A stretch of DNA of 6,447 bases. Origin: DATJUC01 sp035502675. Its GTDB lineage: Bacteria; Vulcanimicrobiota; Vulcanimicrobiia; Vulcanimicrobiales; Vulcanimicrobiaceae. Both the position numbers and the translations under genes were made by a program. The number at the start of each line of letters is the position of its first letter. The first letter of the stretch is position 1. The stretch is from NCBI GenBank assembly GCA_035502675.1, contig DATJUC010000110.1, forward strand, positions 1 through 6,447, read 5' to 3'. Positions 4,964-6,447 of this stretch are shown piece after piece. A model generated the notes under the pieces. The model ran no database searches and had not been told where the DNA came from. It saw only the letters and a program-made list of their open reading frames with translations.

Positions 4964-6447
4964 TTGCACGTTCGTAGATCGGTCGCCGCGCTCGGCATCG
5001 CGGCGCTACTCGTCGGATGCGCCGCCCGAACGTCGACGCCGCTTCCCAATGTGGTAGAGGGGCAGTATGCCTCCCTTATCGGTGCGACGCCGCATCGCTC
5101 TAAAGCGAGCCTAAGGGTCAACATTCGCTTTGCGACGCCCACGAACTCAGAAACGCCGTTCAAGGGAATGACGCTGCTTTTCAGCGGTCCGACGCCATCG
5201 AAGGAAACGATCGGGTTAACGACGGCGAACGATCCGCGTTGCACCAAAGGCCGCGGCGTCACCTTCTGTCTCCTTAGCGTGCGATTGCTTTCAGGCGCGT
5301 ATACGCTGGACGTGCACGTCTACGACAAAGGGCCTGTCAATGGCAGGATTCCGCCCGATACAAAGCTTCTCGCGAGCGATCCGAACCTGGCCTTCACGAT
5401 GGTTCGCCACAAGATCAACAGCCTCAATCTCACGCTGACGGGCGCACCGAAATCTTTGGCGGTGTCGGAACTCCCGTCAGGAACGGCCGGTACGGCATTT
5501 ACGCATCCGAAAGGCTTTTCGGTGATAGCGCTAGATGAAGCCGGCTATACGATCGTCGGCACCTACGAGCATCCCTTGCGGCTCGATGACGGCGACACCA
5601 GCGGTGCGACGACGATCGCAACCACCGGCAGCGACGATCCGCCAGCGCGAACGCTTCTCAGTTCGAGCGACGCCGCAACGCTCGACTACACCGGGCTGGC
5701 GATTGTACCCGCAGCGATCTCGGCAAGTACCGCGGGAGCGATTAACGGTACGGGCACGTTTGCGCCGGCGCTGCAGCCGATCGCAATTAAAACGTCGGAC
5801 ATGCTCAACGACGCGTACGCAGGCGTCGATCTCTACGCGACCAGCGGCACGGGCTCGAGTGCAACCTTCAGTGCATCGGAAATCGGTTGGACCAACGCGC
5901 CGTACGACAAAGCGCTCTCGCTTGCGGTGCAAAGGATTTGCGGCCGCATCGCAACCGTCTCGCCGGCCGAGGGTGGGTCGTTCGCCGTCACCGTTGCGAG
6001 CACGCCCAGCGCCGGCACCTGCACGGGGTCGTTGCACGACGGCGCCGGTCAAGCCCGCACCGTAACGCTGGCATACACGAACTTCGGCTATACCGGCACG
6101 ACGCGGTCGATCGTCGTACCAGCCGGCGTCACAAAGGCGAGAATCCAAGCCGTCGGCGCGCAAGGAGGCGCCGGTTGTTGCGGCGGCGGCGACGGTGGAA
6201 ATGGCGGGTCGGTCGCCGCGACCGTCAACCTCGCGCCAGGGAGGTTGAGCGTATCGGTCGGTGGCCAAGGCGCCGCCAGCGCTGGTACCGGAGGTGCAGG
6301 CGGCTTCAACGGCGGAGCGCCAGGCGGAACCGGCAGCAACAGCTATGGGCCGAGCAACGGAGGGGGTGGCGGTGGCGGAGCATCCACCGTGCTTTTGGAT
6401 TCCGCGGTGCTGGTCGTCGGGGGCGGCGGCGGCGGAGGGGGCGGCGG
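4964..6447 (+). CDS. Glycine-rich lipoprotein with Cys-bounded Ig-like segment (3' truncated)
   Basis: The frame is open without a stop from TTG 4964 to the window edge (494 codons). The N terminus is a lipoprotein signal: HVRRS, a hydrophobic stretch VAALGIAALL and lipobox LVGC with the lipidated Cys at residue 19. The mature protein should be exported and anchored to a membrane. Residues about 30-310 are Thr/Ser/Ala/Gly-rich with alternating hydrophobic residues, suggesting beta-rich domains; C93 and C102 may form a disulfide. Residues 326-353 (CGRIATVSPAEGG to GTC) resemble an Ig-like repeat bounded by two cysteines. From residue 374 a glycine-rich domain begins with the pattern FGYTGTTRSIVVPAGVTKAR, continues with GAQGG, LAPGRLSVSVGGQG and GGGGGGGAS, and ends in a polyglycine run at the edge; a C405-C406 pair lies in it. 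I do not recognise a specific function; a surface or adhesive role is a guess. It lies beyond the terminator and has its own ribosome site, so it is a separate unit. Confidence 0.82.
   Translation, partial: MHVRRSVAALGIAALLVGCAARTSTPLPNVVEGQYASLIGATPHRSKASLRVNIRFATPTNSETPFKGMTLLFSGPTPSKETIGLTTANDPRCTKGRGVTFCLLSVRLLSGAYTLDVHVYDKGPVNGRIPPDTKLLASDPNLAFTMVRHKINSLNLTLTGAPKSLAVSELPSGTAGTAFTHPKGFSVIALDEAGYTIVGTYEHPLRLDDGDTSGATTIATTGSDDPPARTLLSSSDAATLDYTGLAIVPAAISASTAGAINGTGTFAPALQPIAIKTSDMLNDAYAGVDLYATSGTGSSATFSASEIGWTNAPYDKALSLAVQRICGRIATVSPAEGGSFAVTVASTPSAGTCTGSLHDGAGQARTVTLAYTNFGYTGTTRSIVVPAGVTKARIQAVGAQGGAGCCGGGDGGNGGSVAATVNLAPGRLSVSVGGQGAASAGTGGAGGFNGGAPGGTGSNSYGPSNGGGGGGGASTVLLDSAVLVVGGGGGGGGG
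6358..6447 (+). repeat. G-run / GGC-rich low-complexity tract
   Basis: Two stretches (6358-6380 and 6418-6447) consist almost entirely of GGN codons, mostly GGC, GGA and GGG, encoding polyglycine in the lipoprotein's glycine-rich domain. The plus strand has many runs of three or more G and could form G-quadruplexes. The second stretch reaches the window edge. Such DNA is also prone to slippage and assembly breaks. Confidence 0.7.

Noticed and set aside
4716..5057. 113-codon plus-strand open frame in the spacer
   Set aside because: No recognisable motif, no ribosome site, and it overlaps the lipoprotein signal peptide in another frame.
5531..6268. 245-codon minus-strand open frame
   Set aside because: Arg/Gly-rich antisense shadow of the lipoprotein gene, which has a signal peptide, ribosome site and domain patterns.
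1..6447. Search for CRISPR arrays, insertion sequences, phage genes or defence genes
   Set aside because: No regularly spaced repeats, transposase motifs or terminal repeats were found; the genes are housekeeping or surface-type.

Overview
The window comes from a GC-rich bacterial chromosome. It falls into two parts. From base 1 to about 4564 there is a dense run of plus-strand housekeeping genes; from about 4565 to the end there is a spacer of about 400 bases and one long accessory gene that runs off the window. The organism cannot be named with certainty. Several things point to a deep-branching Terrabacteria-type lineage such as Candidatus Eremiobacterota (WPS-2) or a relative: a DUF2630 gene (a family best known from Actinobacteria), the ftsB-like / small gene / ppx-gppA order, frequent GTG starts, and a lipoprotein that combines a Cys-bounded Ig-like segment with a glycine-rich domain. 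This placement is inference.

Region 1 (1-4422) reads like one transcription unit: a 5'-truncated polyprenol-phosphate-mannose synthase type glycosyltransferase, accD, accA, an FtsB/DivIC-like divisome protein, a small basic S1-like protein, a Ppx/GppA phosphatase and a DUF2630 protein. Junctions are extremely tight: 4 nt between the first two genes, a GTGA overlap between accD and accA, a 55-nt overlap between accA and the ftsB-like gene, a second GTGA overlap, a 12-nt gap, then a 1-nt gap. AccA and AccD form the carboxyltransferase of acetyl-CoA carboxylase and so supply malonyl-CoA. The glycosyltransferase would make lipid-linked sugar donors for the envelope. The FtsB-like protein belongs to the septal machinery, and Ppx/GppA acts on polyphosphate or pppGpp. 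The unit therefore links membrane and envelope synthesis, division and stress or phosphate signalling.

Region 2 (4423-4564) holds a GC-rich hairpin, a complete tRNA-Leu with anticodon UAA (CCA not encoded) and a clear intrinsic terminator that closes the run.

Region 3 (4565-4963) shows no convincing gene; it contains an imperfect inverted repeat. Region 4 (4964-6447) is an open reading frame without a stop, starting at TTG behind a strong ribosome binding site. It encodes a lipobox signal peptide, a long Thr/Ala/Gly-rich exported part, a Cys-bounded Ig-like segment and a glycine-rich domain that reaches the window edge.

No mobile element, CRISPR array, phage gene or defence system is visible. 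The points most worth following are an unusual Ser in the phosphate-1 motif of the Ppx/GppA protein, a changed active-site loop in AccA, the accA/ftsB overlap, the conserved-looking ftsB-S1-ppx cluster, and the truncated lipoprotein.
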